Shown one piece after another: positions 1 through 9,330 of a stretch of DNA of 64,000 bases (the stretch's first letter is position 1; each line of letters opens with the position of its first letter). Position numbers and translations under genes: made by a program. The stretch is from Anodontia alba (lineage: Eukaryota; Mollusca; Bivalvia; Lucinida; Lucinidae), in the NCBI GenBank assembly GCA_964016985.1, contig OZ024827.1, positions 17,737,374-17,801,373 on the forward strand, in the 5' to 3' direction. Under the pieces are notes generated by a model. The model did not search any database. It was not told the origin of the DNA and was given only the letters and a program-made list of their open reading frames with translations.

Positions 1-116
1 TGTAGTAAAACAGGAACCAGTCACAGAGTCTGTCAGGGAGGAAGTAAATAAAGCCTCTAATTCAATTGGAGATAAAGCAGAAATTAAATCAGCACCACAG
101 TTACCACCACAACATG
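1..116 (+). CDS. FOG/ZFPM-like cofactor, internal exon (5' end outside window)
   Basis: Reading in frame from base 2 gives an open stretch of 38 codons up to a GT donor (117-118, ggtatgtt). The exon ends in phase 1, one base into a codon, which fits the phase of the exons at 5824 and 9331. The peptide is charged and includes VKQEP, a PsiKxE SUMO-type motif. The exon begins outside the window, so its start and the N-terminal repression motif typical of FOG proteins cannot be seen. The link to the downstream zinc-finger exons is inferred from phase, strand and composition and is not proven by a transcript. Confidence 0.7.
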
Positions 117-138
117 GTATGTTATTAGTCCTTAAAAC

Positions 139-414
139 TTAACTCTTTTGGTCAAATTTTCAGCAGATGATGTATTGAAATATTTTTTCTTATTTTTCCC
201 AGAAAACAGGATTTGGCATTTCATACAAATTGCCTCCATTGCATGGAATACCAAATTCTGTTTTATGGGAAAATAAGAAAATTACACAGGTTTTGTCATT
301 TTATGCAAATTATCTCAAATGGAGACAATTTGCATGAAATGTCAAGTTATGTTTTCTGGGAAATATAAGAAAATGATCGCCAGATTGTCATGTACAGAAT
401 TAGCCCAGATAGTT
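139..414. mobile_element. family C inverted-repeat element
   Basis: Family C has a central hairpin built from ccagaaaacaggatttg, catttcatgcaaattgtct and its complement, with outer ends like TTAACACTTNCCATGCTGGG and an inner cagcagatga motif. This copy has imperfect arms. It lies in the first visible FOG intron. Confidence 0.6.
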
Positions 415-487
415 GTCTAATTGTAATCAAAGTGAGGCTTCAGAAATGGTCTCCAGTGTCATCCAGTGTCATTTAGAGGACAACTAT

Positions 488-753
488 CATCACGAAAACA
501 TGCCTATGTAATATTGATCCCCTTAAACCCCTCTTTAATACATCATACAGGAGTATACATTATTTTTCTTATTTCTACTCAAAAACATAGATTGTGGGTA
601 CTCGTTAGAACTGCCTCACCAAGGCAGTTCTAACGAGTACCCACAATCTATGTTTTGAGCAGAAATATGAAAAATATCAGGACTTTTGTCTGAAAATTTT
701 CATTTTTTGGTGGTAAATTTTCAGTATATTTGAATAGGCTTGTTTTCGTAATG
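488..753 (+). mobile_element. family A inverted-repeat element
   Basis: Family A has outer repeats CATYACGAAAACATGCCTAT. It contains an internal ccccacttttatatagtaaa/actggggtttacaggg foldback. Its central hairpin is GTGGGTACTCGTTAGAAC, then a short GC loop, then the complement. Here the loop-side stem is gaactgcc/ggcagttc. About 270-280 bp, no ORF. Confidence 0.75.
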
Positions 754-908
754 TATAAAGATTTCAATGAGGCTGCACTGGATACTGTTGTAAAAATGTC
801 AATGAACAGAGAAGGTCTTGATCTGACTCCATGAATGCATATGCTGATCTAGGCCTTTTTGGTTAAACTTTCACCATTATATGTGCAAATTTAGTAGAGG
901 GCATATTT

Positions 909-1216
909 TAGCCGGCCTCGGTGGCTCAGTTGGATGCGACGTCCAACTGGAGACCAGGAGGTCACGGGTTCAACCCCCGCCGAGGTCGGCAACATTCTTT
1001 CGTGGAGATTGATCATGAAATATTTTCTAGGGTCATTCTCTCCCTTCCGCTGATTCAAGAAGGGCAGTTGTCAGTTTCTGGCGAAAGAATGTGCACAATA
1101 CTGGTTAACCGCTTAGAGAACTAAGCCTGCCCAGTAAACGTGTGGTTAGGTAAACTGACCGCGCTCGACATGACCCCATTGGGTTGACTGGGCCGTAAAA
1201 CCTCAACACAAACAAA
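909..1216 (+). mobile_element. tRNA-derived SINE (type 1), full length
   Basis: The 13-bp target duplication agagggcatattt is at 896-908 and 1217-1229. The head (about 912-985) has Pol III box A-like TGGCTCAGTTGG and box B-like GGGTTCAACCC and nearly closes into a tRNA cloverleaf. The tail ends GGGCCGTAAAACC then CAACACAAACAAA. This is the reference copy for the other type 1 SINEs in the window. Confidence 0.85.
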
Positions 1217-1654
1217 AGAGGGCATATTTGGTGATATTTTTTTTATTTTTCCTGGAAAATATAGGCTTTGACATTAACCCATCATAGTCAGGAGACCTGT
1301 CAAAGGGTAAACGGCAAACAATGCAGATCCATATCCGACACTGCAGAACGTGGCTTCTGATCAGGGTTTCCACTGTTTGTAAATAGTTTAGCCATTTTTT
1401 TCTAGGAATATGTAAATATCATAGTCTGACATACCTAGGACTCTTCCAATATATAGAGTAGAAGAGTATTCAGTATACAATGGGTTAAGGAGACAATTTG
1501 CATGAAATAATTACCCTGCATATTCAGACACTTTTAATTTTTAACTATACTTGTCGGAAAGTGTGAATACCGGTATGTCCATTTGACTGCTTGGTGGTGG
1601 ATCTGTAAAAATGGTGGTTCAGTGACACACAGTGCACACCAACCCCAATTAGAC

Positions 1655-1850
1655 CATAGGTCTAGATAAGGGAGGGTATCCAGTAAATATTTTTCTTATT
1701 TCACCACGAAAACATATGTTGTGGGTACTCATTAGAAGTGCCTCGGCCAGGCACTTCTAATGAGTACCCACAACATATGTTTTCGTGGAGAAATAAGAAA
1801 AATATTACTACTTTTGGATTGAAAAAAAGCACCTTAACTAGTGCTATGTT
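1655..1850 (+). mobile_element. family B inverted-repeat element
   Basis: Family B has outer repeats CATAGCTCYAGATAAG and a near-perfect central hairpin. The arms run from tttcttatttc through aaaacatatgttgtgggtac and cattagaagtgcct, and the complement follows. In this copy the arms are intact to both sides of the loop cggcca. Confidence 0.75.
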
Positions 1851-2080
1851 AGACTCCATGTTTGTGGATCTTGATCAGATGTCAGAGAATAAGCATCAGA
1901 TCAAGGTCTATTCGGTTTGCCGCTTATTTTTCAGGACTGTTTTTTTTTTTTTTTTTTGGTGAACCCATTTAAGCCTAGCGTTCCTTAAAAGGGATGTTGG
2001 CAAACAAGATCAGATGCCACAGTACACAGCGTCTGATCACTTTTTGCATTAAGTTCAGAAAATTCTGCAAAACATGATAA

Positions 2081-2364
2081 CATTACGAAAGCATGTCTAT
2101 TCAAATAAACTGAAAATTTTACCATCAAAAAAATGAAAAAAAAAAATCAGATAAAAATTCTTATATTTTTCAAATTTCTGCTAAAAACATAGATTGTGGG
2201 TACTTATTAGAAACGGCCTCACCGAGGCGGTTCTAACGAGTACCCACAAGCTATGGTTTTGAGCAGAAATAAGAAAAATAATGTATAGCCCTGTAAACCC
2301 CAGTTTTACTATATAAAAGTGGGTTTTAAGGGGGTCAAAATTATATAGGCATGTTTTCGTGATG
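2081..2364 (-). mobile_element. family A element, inverted orientation
   Basis: Termini cattacgaaagcatg and catgttttcgtgatg. The central hairpin at about 2190-2265 has gaaacggcc/ggcggttc. Flanking ATAA on both sides (2077-2080, 2365-2368) may be a target duplication. Confidence 0.7.
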
Positions 2365-2773
2365 ATAATAAAAACTAACCAGACACTCCTTATATCAGAA
2401 ATGGGCCTGCCCAAAAAGTCCACTCAGCATAAATGGATTAAATTGAATTAGGGAACATTGTTATCTTGTAAAACATAGCAGGAAGACAAAGCCAGAATCT
2501 CTTATCTCAAAGAACTGCAAATTTGAAGATTTCAGTGTTCAAATGATATCTTTTCAAGTATGTTAAGTACATAAATTGTTTTCATTCAAACATTGTGAAT
2601 CACTCTGGAACATAATGGTCAGATTGAGAATAAGCTCAAAATTGATAGCAGGGCTGGGGAAATACCAGGCCCGACTTGTCCTTTTCTCTCAGGACCAGTA
2701 AAAAATTCCAATTTTTATGTCCTGGAACATAGAATTCATAGCTCAAGGTATGAGAGGTATGCAGATTTTCTCT

Positions 2774-3052
2774 CATCACGAAAACATGCCTATATAATTT
2801 TGACCCCCTTAAACCCCACTTTTATACAGTAAAACTGGGGTTTACAGGGGTATACATTATTTTTCTATTACTGCATAAAACATAGATTGTGGGTACTCGT
2901 TAGAACCGCCTTGCCGAGGCGGTTCTAACCAGTACCCACAATCTATGTTTTGAGCAGAAATATGAAAAATATCACAGTTTTTTATCTGAAAAATTTCATT
3001 TTTTTTGGAGGTGAAATTTTCCATATATTTGAATAGGCGTGTTTTCGTAATG
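2774..3052 (+). mobile_element. family A element
   Basis: Termini catcacgaaaacatgcc and ggcgtgttttcgtaatg. The hairpin stem uses gaaccgcc/ggcggttc. It lies a few hundred bases upstream of a family E copy. Confidence 0.75.
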
Positions 3053-3126
3053 TTCTTAACTTCCGGTGAAAATATAATGTTGATCATACTCATTAGAAAT
3101 GCCTCCATAAGACATATATTTAATGA

Positions 3127-3332
3127 GTACGATATAAGTTTTAAAATTTCATACACCAAAGTGACTGACAAAATGATATCTGCAAACAGTGCAGACCCAG
3201 ATCAGACTGCTAAAGTAGCAGTCTGATCAGGGTCTACACTGTTTGCCATTCCACTAAGTATTTTAAGAAACAACTGCATTAGGCCAAAAAAGTATGGAAT
3301 AAAGTGTTCAAAATTTTAGGACATTTACCGTA
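3127..3332 (-). mobile_element. family E inverted-repeat element
   Basis: Family E has outer repeats TACGGTAAATGTCCTAAAAT around a hairpin GCAAACAGTGYAGACCCAGA, TCAGACTGCT and complement. Here the loop is aaagt. The right terminus reads aaaattttaggacatttacc. Confidence 0.7.
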
Positions 3333-3511
3333 CCCAAAAATATGTTTCTGAGGAGAATGAAGAAAAGTTTCAAATTGTTTGGTTGGAAAAGGTACCTTAT
3401 CTAGAGCTGTGTAGATGGGCCAAATTAACACTTTCCATGCTGGGTAAAAATTTCAGCAAAAACAACATTTTGAAATTTTTTTCTTATTTTTTTCTAGAAA
3501 AATAGGATTTG

Positions 3512-4724
3512 TATGGCAAGCCGTTTTACTATTTATTCTATAAATCAGATATCTGATTTAATATATCAGATATATATAAATATATATATATATCTTATAT
3601 AAATAGCTTATATAAATAAATAGCTTATATAAATAAGATAACTTATATGTCAATTAAGATATCTTATATGCTATATAAGATATCTGATATGCTATATAAG
3701 ATATCTGAATTGGCATATAAGATATCTTATATGCTATTTAAGATATCTGATATGCTATATAAGATATCTTATATAGGATATAAGATATCTTATTTACTAA
3801 AGAAGATATCTCATTCATTCAAATAAGATATCTCATTTAGTATATCAGATATCTTATTTAGTATATCAGATATCTATATTAATATATTAGATATCTTATT
3901 TAACAAATAAGATATCTTATATGGTAAATAAGATAGCTTATATATGAACTTAAATAAGAGCTTATATATGAACTTAAATAAGATATCTAATATGATATAT
4001 CAGATATCTTATATAGGATATAAGATATCTGATATACTAATTCAGATATCTTATATCCTATATTAGATATCTTATATCCTATATAAGATATCTGATATAA
4101 TACAAAATAAATAGTAAAATGGCTTGCCAGCAAGCTGTTTTACTATTTATTCTATAAATATCAGATATCTGATTTAATATATCAGATATCATATGTAATA
4201 TATAAGATATCTGATATACTATATCAGATATTTTATATAAAATAGATATCTTATATGTCAATTAAGATATCTAATATGCTAAATAAGATATCTCAATTGA
4301 CATATAAGATATCTAATATGCTATATAAGATATCTGATATGCTATATAAGATATCTCATATAGGATATAAGATATCTTATTTACTAAAGAAGATATCTCA
4401 TTTATTCAGTCAAATAAGATATCTCATTTAGTATATCAGATATCTTATTTAGTTTATTAGATATCTATATTGGTTAACAAGATATCTTTTTTAACAAATA
4501 AGATATCTTATATGGTAAATTAGATATCTTATATGCAGAAGATATCTCATATATTATACCAGATATATAGGATATAAGATATCTAATATAGGATATAAGA
4601 TATCTGAATTAGTATATAAGATATCTTATATCCTATATTAGATATCTTATATCCTATATAAGATATCTGATATAATATATAAGATATCTATTTTGCTTAA
4701 TAAATAGTAAAACGGCTTGCCATA
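3512..4724. mobile_element. tandem dimer of GATATC-rich palindromic units with 24-bp terminal repeats
   Basis: Bases 3512-3535 and 4701-4724 are perfect 24-bp inverted repeats (starting TATGGCAAGCCGTTTTACTA). They are flanked by the 6-bp direct repeat GATTTG (3506-3511 and 4725-4730). The interior is a run of AGATATCT-centred palindromes separated by 10-14 AT bases. Around 4108-4149 an inward copy of the terminus abuts an outward copy (ggcttgcca then gcaagctgtttt), dividing the block into two similar units of about 618 and 595 bp. It sits in the middle of a family C element (3425-4861). No ORF of interest. Confidence 0.8.
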
Positions 4725-4861
4725 GATTTGACTCTTCATGCAAAATTTCTTCTAAGGAGACAATTTGCATGAAGTGTCAGATTCTATTTTCGAGGAAAAA
4801 TAAGAAAAAATATCATCAGTTAATGATCTGCTGAATATGCCCATAGCGTGGTAAGTGTTAA

Positions 4862-5110
4862 GCAGTCTGAATAGACTGGAAGGGAGGCAGCTCTGCAAAA
4901 ATTGCTTTGCCTTTTTCTGAAAAGGGGTTTATTCTGAAAAGAATGAATTTGCTTCCAAGGAGAGCAAATTCTTTCCTTTCAGAGTAGACCCCTTTTTAGA
5001 AGGGGATGCTATGCAAAAAAGCAAACAGAATGCCATAAATGCTGTCTCTTGTGTGAAGAATAGCAGGAAAAAAAAATCTGCCAAGTGTATCCAGTCCTCT
5101 TAATCCTTAA
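4862..5110. repeat. short inverted-repeat element with 'aaaggggtttattctgaa' arms
   Basis: tgaaaaggggtttattctga (about 4917-4936) and its imperfect complement tttcagagtagaccccttt (about 4977-4995) bracket ggaaagaatttgct-type sequence. The same unit recurs at about 21180-21320 and 31500-31640, so this is a dispersed repeat. Confidence 0.5.
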
Positions 5111-5379
5111 ACTGCCAATCACAACAATTGTCGTCTGCTTTGTCATCTGCTTGGGATTTTAGAAATCATTTTTGCAAACAGTGTGAACCCAGATCAGACT
5201 GCTCCTCAAGGAGCAGTCTGATCAGGGTCCACGCTTTTTGCCTATATGCAAAAACAGGTTTTGAAAAGTTTGCAAGAATCTTCAGCAGACAACATAAACA
5301 GACAACGTTTTCAGATGCAGGTTTTCTTGGCATTTTAGGGTTAACATAGTGCCATTAGTAGTTAATGATAACTGTTACA

Positions 5380-5582
5380 TATTTACCCTAAATATTTGGA
5401 CACTCCTTACCACAATTTTCCTAAAATTTTAACAAGTACAATTTACTACCAGATGTTGTGTCTAAAAATTGCTGGATGAGTGGCAAACAGAGTAGACCCT
5501 GATGAGACATCATGTTCTGCAGCATTTTATCTGGGTCTACACTATTTGCTCAGGCCTGTCTGTCCAAATACATACGGTAAAT
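5380..5582 (+). mobile_element. family F inverted-repeat element
   Basis: Family F has outer repeats like TTACCCTAAATATTTGGACA, an inner tgtctaaaaattgctggatg motif and a hairpin GGCAAACAGTGTAGACCCTG/GATCAGATG with complement. This copy has a decayed right arm. Confidence 0.6.
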
Positions 5583-5823
5583 CAGGGGTCATCCTGGAGC
5601 TTTCAGAGAGGGAGAAGTTTTGCAACAATTTCAGGATTTCAGGGAGAAGTTTTGATCCCAAGTATTGGATTTCCCTATACATACTATACATTTTCACTTC
5701 TCCTTCAGCTCAAGATAGGGAGGTCAGCCAGCGTAGGGAGACATTTTCTACCAAATCGCCCTCTAGGATGACGCCTGTAAATACAATGTTAGTTATTTCA
5801 TGCCTGATTATTTCTATTTGCAG

Positions 5824-5994
5824 CTCTGATATTTGGATGCCCATTTTGTGGTGTGCGATTCAGTAGCCCAAGGACATTAGATGCCCATTTGACTTTTTAC
5901 TGTTCCAAGAAGCCACCCGACCTACAGAAATTACCTCAGTTGTCTTCTCAGATATCCGAAACTGGGAGAGATAATAAAACAGAGAGTGATCGAG
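5824..5994 (+). CDS. FOG/ZFPM-like cofactor, exon with one C2HC zinc finger
   Basis: This 171-bp exon of 57 codons is bounded by a pyrimidine-rich acceptor (tttctatttgcag ending 5823) and a GT donor at 5995. Both boundaries are phase 1, so joining to the flanking exons keeps the frame. Bases 5838-5903 encode C-x2-C-x12-H-x5-C, the C2HC (CCHC) finger that defines Friend-of-GATA proteins and in that family contacts the GATA N-terminal finger. The finger reads CPFCGVRFSS, then DAH and FYC. A glutamine- and lysine-rich linker follows. No start codon is expected here because the exon is internal; ORF calls starting at Met 5853 miss the first cysteines. Confidence 0.85.
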
Positions 5995-6112
5995 GTATAT
6001 CAAACATTCCCTTTTGTGTGCCCATGATAGACCAATTCTTAAATTTTTTATTGAATAATTTGAATGAAATGTCAAACCCATTTTCTGGGGAAAGTTCAAA
6101 ATATTTTTATAG

Positions 6113-6450
6113 CTCCAGATAAGGCACTTATTTTATCCTAGAAGTGTAGCTATTTATCATAATTCTCCATGAAAATGTATGTTGTGGGTACTCATTAGAA
6201 ATGCCTCACCAAGGCATTTCTAATGAGCACTATAACATATGCTCTACACACAAAAAGGACCCTTATGCAATGTAGGGACAATGCAGGCCCAGATCAGCCT
6301 GCGCATAAGCGCAGGCTGATCAGGGCCTTCATTGTCGCATTCTGATCTGGACCGACGTCTGCAAATTGCATAAGGGCCCTTTTCATGCATTGCTCATCAT
6401 ATGTTTTTATGAAGAAATAAGACAACTATTTACCTGGGTACCATGACATC
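6113..6450 (+). mobile_element. family B element carrying a nested inverted-repeat insertion (6256-6379)
   Basis: The family B outer end atagctccagataag is at the left and its hairpin lies at about 6160-6240. The right arm is interrupted at 6256-6379 by a second palindromic element with ends ggacccttatgcaat and attgcataagggccc and core cagatcagcctgcgc/gcgcaggctgatcag. Family B sequence then resumes (catatgtttttatgaag). Confidence 0.6.
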
Positions 6451-6750
6451 TTGCTTAGTAATTGTATTTTTTTGTTGGTTATGCTCAGATCCTTTGCTGA
6501 ATATTTTGCATGCATTTCTGATATATTCCTGTAGAGCTAGAATTTCAAAAACTAGGAAGCAGTTTGATGGCGCATAAAATTTTTAAAACCTGCAGCATTC
6601 AGAGTTTAAATTTCAGCAGATGGTATTTCAGATCTTTTTCTGTTTTGTCCAAGAAAATTGGATTTGACATTTAATTCATATGGTATCCTTTGCTCATTGA
6701 GGTAGATCTAATTAGTTCCCACAACATATGTTTTGGTGCAAAGCTAAAAG

Positions 6751-7092
6751 AATACAGACAACCCTCTTTATGCCAACACTCGATACAACGACAAAGTTCA
6801 TTACAATGACAATTTGACTGTCCCGAAACCTTCGCTTAAGAGGTAACAACTGGTAACAAACTATGCAAGAATATTGTATTTAATACTTTAAACAAACATA
6901 TGTTTTGGATATTTGTTAGAATTGCCTGAGGCGATTCTAACAAATATCAAAAACATATGTTCTATGAGAGAAAATAAGAACAAAACAAGACCTTTCTGAC
7001 GTATCAATCTGCTTATTTAGTTTTCTGTACAACAGGAAATTCGTTTTAATGGCAATGTCTTTGGGAACAAATGCTGTCGTTGTAACGAGGGT
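6751..7092 (+). mobile_element. inverted-repeat element with family B-like hairpin core
   Basis: Ends aatacagacaaccctc and gagggttcagtgtatt form imperfect 16-bp terminal repeats. The core aaacatatgttttggatatt/tgttagaattgcc and its complement is a variant of the A/B hairpin set in different outer ends. Confidence 0.6.
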
Positions 7093-7469
7093 TCAGTGTA
7101 TTCTAAAATCAGAAAAAGGTGTCTTAAGCTGATCATCTGTCAGATGCTATCTGCATTAACCCTCAAAGCACCAGTAGTTACATCAACATGCCAAATAAAT
7201 AAAGCTTGCCGTTTCATGTGAATTGTCTTATAGGCAGAATTCTTCTCATGACTGTGCGGATTTCACTTGTATAGACATTTTATAATCTTATCACCTGATC
7301 TTTATCCCAAAATTAAGACACTGAATATATATAGGTCTGGATACTGGATAGCCTGGTAGTGAGCACACTAACTTCACGCCATTGGTCTAGAGTCAGTCCT
7401 TGGCACTAGCCTGTGGAAGGGTTATAATTTCTGCAACATACACAGCCCTGATTGTTGGTTTCTACACCA

Positions 7470-7690
7470 CAACATCTTTATAACACTATTGTTGAGGTCC
7501 ATAGCATAAACCGTGTTAGTTAAACAACCGTGTTATATCCAAACAAAAATGTATAGATTATATTGAAAAAAAAAATGTTGATGGTCATTTTTCAATATAA
7601 TTTATACATTTTTGGGATCCATCTTTGAACTGTGTTATATCCAAAACTGTATTATAACGAACCATGTTATAAAGAGGTTGTAGTGTATTG
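7470..7690 (+). mobile_element. inverted-repeat element, 'acaacctctttataacac' ends
   Basis: Terminal ctacaccacaacatctttat and ataaagaggttgtagtgta are imperfect inverted repeats. An inner hairpin has aaaatgtatagattatattg with its complement around a short loop. Repeated 'gttatatcc' motifs lie near both ends. Confidence 0.6.
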
Positions 7691-8226
7691 TGAACTGGTT
7701 TCCTCCATAGTGCATTACCCTGTAACACCAAGATTCGCACCTTTAAGATTACCTTTTGTAGGCTTGTTAGGCCTTTCTGTATAAAGTATTTTTCAACATA
7801 TTATAGATTCTTTTTTAAAACACAAAAACATTATCTTAAAAAACAAAAAAAGCAACAAAAAACATTGTATGGGCTAAACAAAGGTTCTGAAATCATCATA
7901 TGGGCTGTGTCAAGCGAAAAATATGCCTTCGAACATGTGGAAATTGTGCAGATTCAGATTATCCTGCACATTCGCAAAGTATCAGCCGGCCCTTTGCTCT
8001 CCATTCATACATTCTGTAGTTTCCAATGATTCTGTTAACATTGAAGGCACTGATCAGACTGTGCAGATGCACAGGCTGATCAGGACCTTCAGTATCCGCA
8101 TTTGCCCTGAAGACACGTTTTCCCATGGCACAGCCCATTATATACTTGGTCATTCACTATCTCCGTGTATGATATAATAGGTTCTTCCCATAATAGATAA
8201 GAGGCATATTCAAGAAAATATTCTCA
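7691..8226. other. no gene seen; decayed repeats
   Basis: AT-rich sequence with a hairpin at about 8050-8090 (ctgatcagactgtgcagatg against cacaggctgatcag). The open frames here overlap that hairpin and show no protein family signature. Confidence 0.5.
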
Positions 8227-8530
8227 GCCAGCCTCGGTGGCTCAATCAGATGTCCATACGACTGGTGATCAGAAGGATGCGGGTTTAATCCTGGCGAGGT
8301 CCGGTAACTTTGTTTCATGGAGGTTGATCATGAAATATTTTGTACAGTCATTCTCTACCTTCCACTGATTCAAGTAGGGCAGTTGTCAGTTTCTGGTGAA
8401 AGATTGTGCACAAGTTTTGGTTAATTGCTAAGAGGACTAAGCTTGCCCAGGAAAAGTGTGGTTAAGTAAACTGACTGGCTTGACATGACCTTAATAGTGT
8501 TGACTGGGCCATTAAACTCCAAACCAACCA
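8227..8530 (+). mobile_element. SINE type 1, diverged copy
   Basis: Same head (cctcggtggctca), body (gagaaagattgtgcac) and tail (gggccattaaact) as the copy at 909, with many substitutions. Box B is degraded, so it is an older insertion. Confidence 0.75.
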
Positions 8531-8605
8531 ACATTCTAATTTCTCAACAAAAATATGTTGTGGGTACCTTTCCCACTCTCTGGATAAAGTGAGGAAACAA
8601 AAAAT

Positions 8606-8796
8606 TAATGGAATTTTCTTATTTTTTCCAGAAAATGGTATTAATGGTATTTTCTTATTTTTTCCAGAAAATATACTTTGGCGTTTCATGCAAGACAATT
8701 TGCATGAAATGCCAAAGTATGTTTTCTGGGAAAAAACAAGAAAAATACCATTTTTTGTTGTCTACTAAAGTTATTACCCAGCATGATAAGCATTAA
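8606..8796. mobile_element. family C element with duplicated left arm
   Basis: ggtattttcttattttttcc plus agaaaat occurs twice in tandem (about 8612-8669) before the central atgcaagacaatttgcat hairpin. The right end tacccagcatgataagcatt matches family C termini. Confidence 0.6.
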
Positions 8797-8880
8797 AAGT
8801 ACCCTGGTGAGACGCTTCTAATGAATCCCACAACATAAGATTTTGTGCAGAAATAAGAAAAATATCAACAGTTTTGATTA

Positions 8881-9072
8881 ACCCTTGCCATGCTGAATAA
8901 ATTGAGAGGCCACATCCACTTCTAACTGTCAGCCAATCAGTTTACTTGATGCAGATTGTTGATATAAACTCAAATACTGATTGATAAACAGTGCAGATCG
9001 GAAGAAGCCAACTGATCTGGATCTACATTGTTTGCAAAAGCAGGGAATATCCAGGCTCAGCAGAACTAGGCT
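8881..9072 (+). mobile_element. family D inverted-repeat element (first of an inverted pair)
   Basis: Family D has ends ACCCTTGTCCTGCTGA and TCAGCAGGACAAGGGT, TA duplications, an inner cagccaatcagattacttga motif and a hairpin AAACAGTGCAGATCCAGATC/AGTTGGCTTC with complement. This copy lies head to head with the next one, sharing the TA at 9073-9074. Confidence 0.65.
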
Positions 9073-9074
9073 TA

Positions 9075-9281
9075 ACCCCTCTCTTGCTGAACACGACATA
9101 CCCTGTATTAGCAAACAGTGTAGATCCAGATCAGTTGGCTTCTGAAGAAGCCAACTTATCTGGATCTGCACTGTTTATCATTAAATATGTGAGTTTCTAT
9201 TAAAAACCCAGATGAAGTAATCTGATTGGCTGGAAATTAGAAGTGGGAGTGGCATCTTAATTTATTCAGCATGACAAGAGT
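9075..9281 (-). mobile_element. family D element (second of an inverted pair), ends 49 bp before a FOG exon
   Basis: Opposite orientation to 8881-9072, with termini acccctctcttgctga and tcagcatgacaagagt. It ends just upstream of the 9330 splice acceptor, so the branch-point region of that intron is close to or within element sequence. Confidence 0.65.
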
Positions 9282-9330
9282 TAAGAAGAGTCCAGTGAAG
9301 CAACTAATGTGTTTATTTCTGCTCTTTCAG

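Noticed and set aside
911..985. Possible tRNA gene
   Set aside because: It has box A and B-like motifs and a near-cloverleaf, but it continues into a conserved body and tail, has a 13-bp target duplication and recurs several times. It is a SINE head.
921..1124. 67-codon ORF, also antisense copies at 20837-21052 and 30367-30600
   Set aside because: The same peptide appears in each SINE copy; it is a chance frame in the SINE.
5480..5866. 128-codon ORF
   Set aside because: Overlaps a family F element and the FOG intron 3' end in a different frame from the real exon at 5824-5994.
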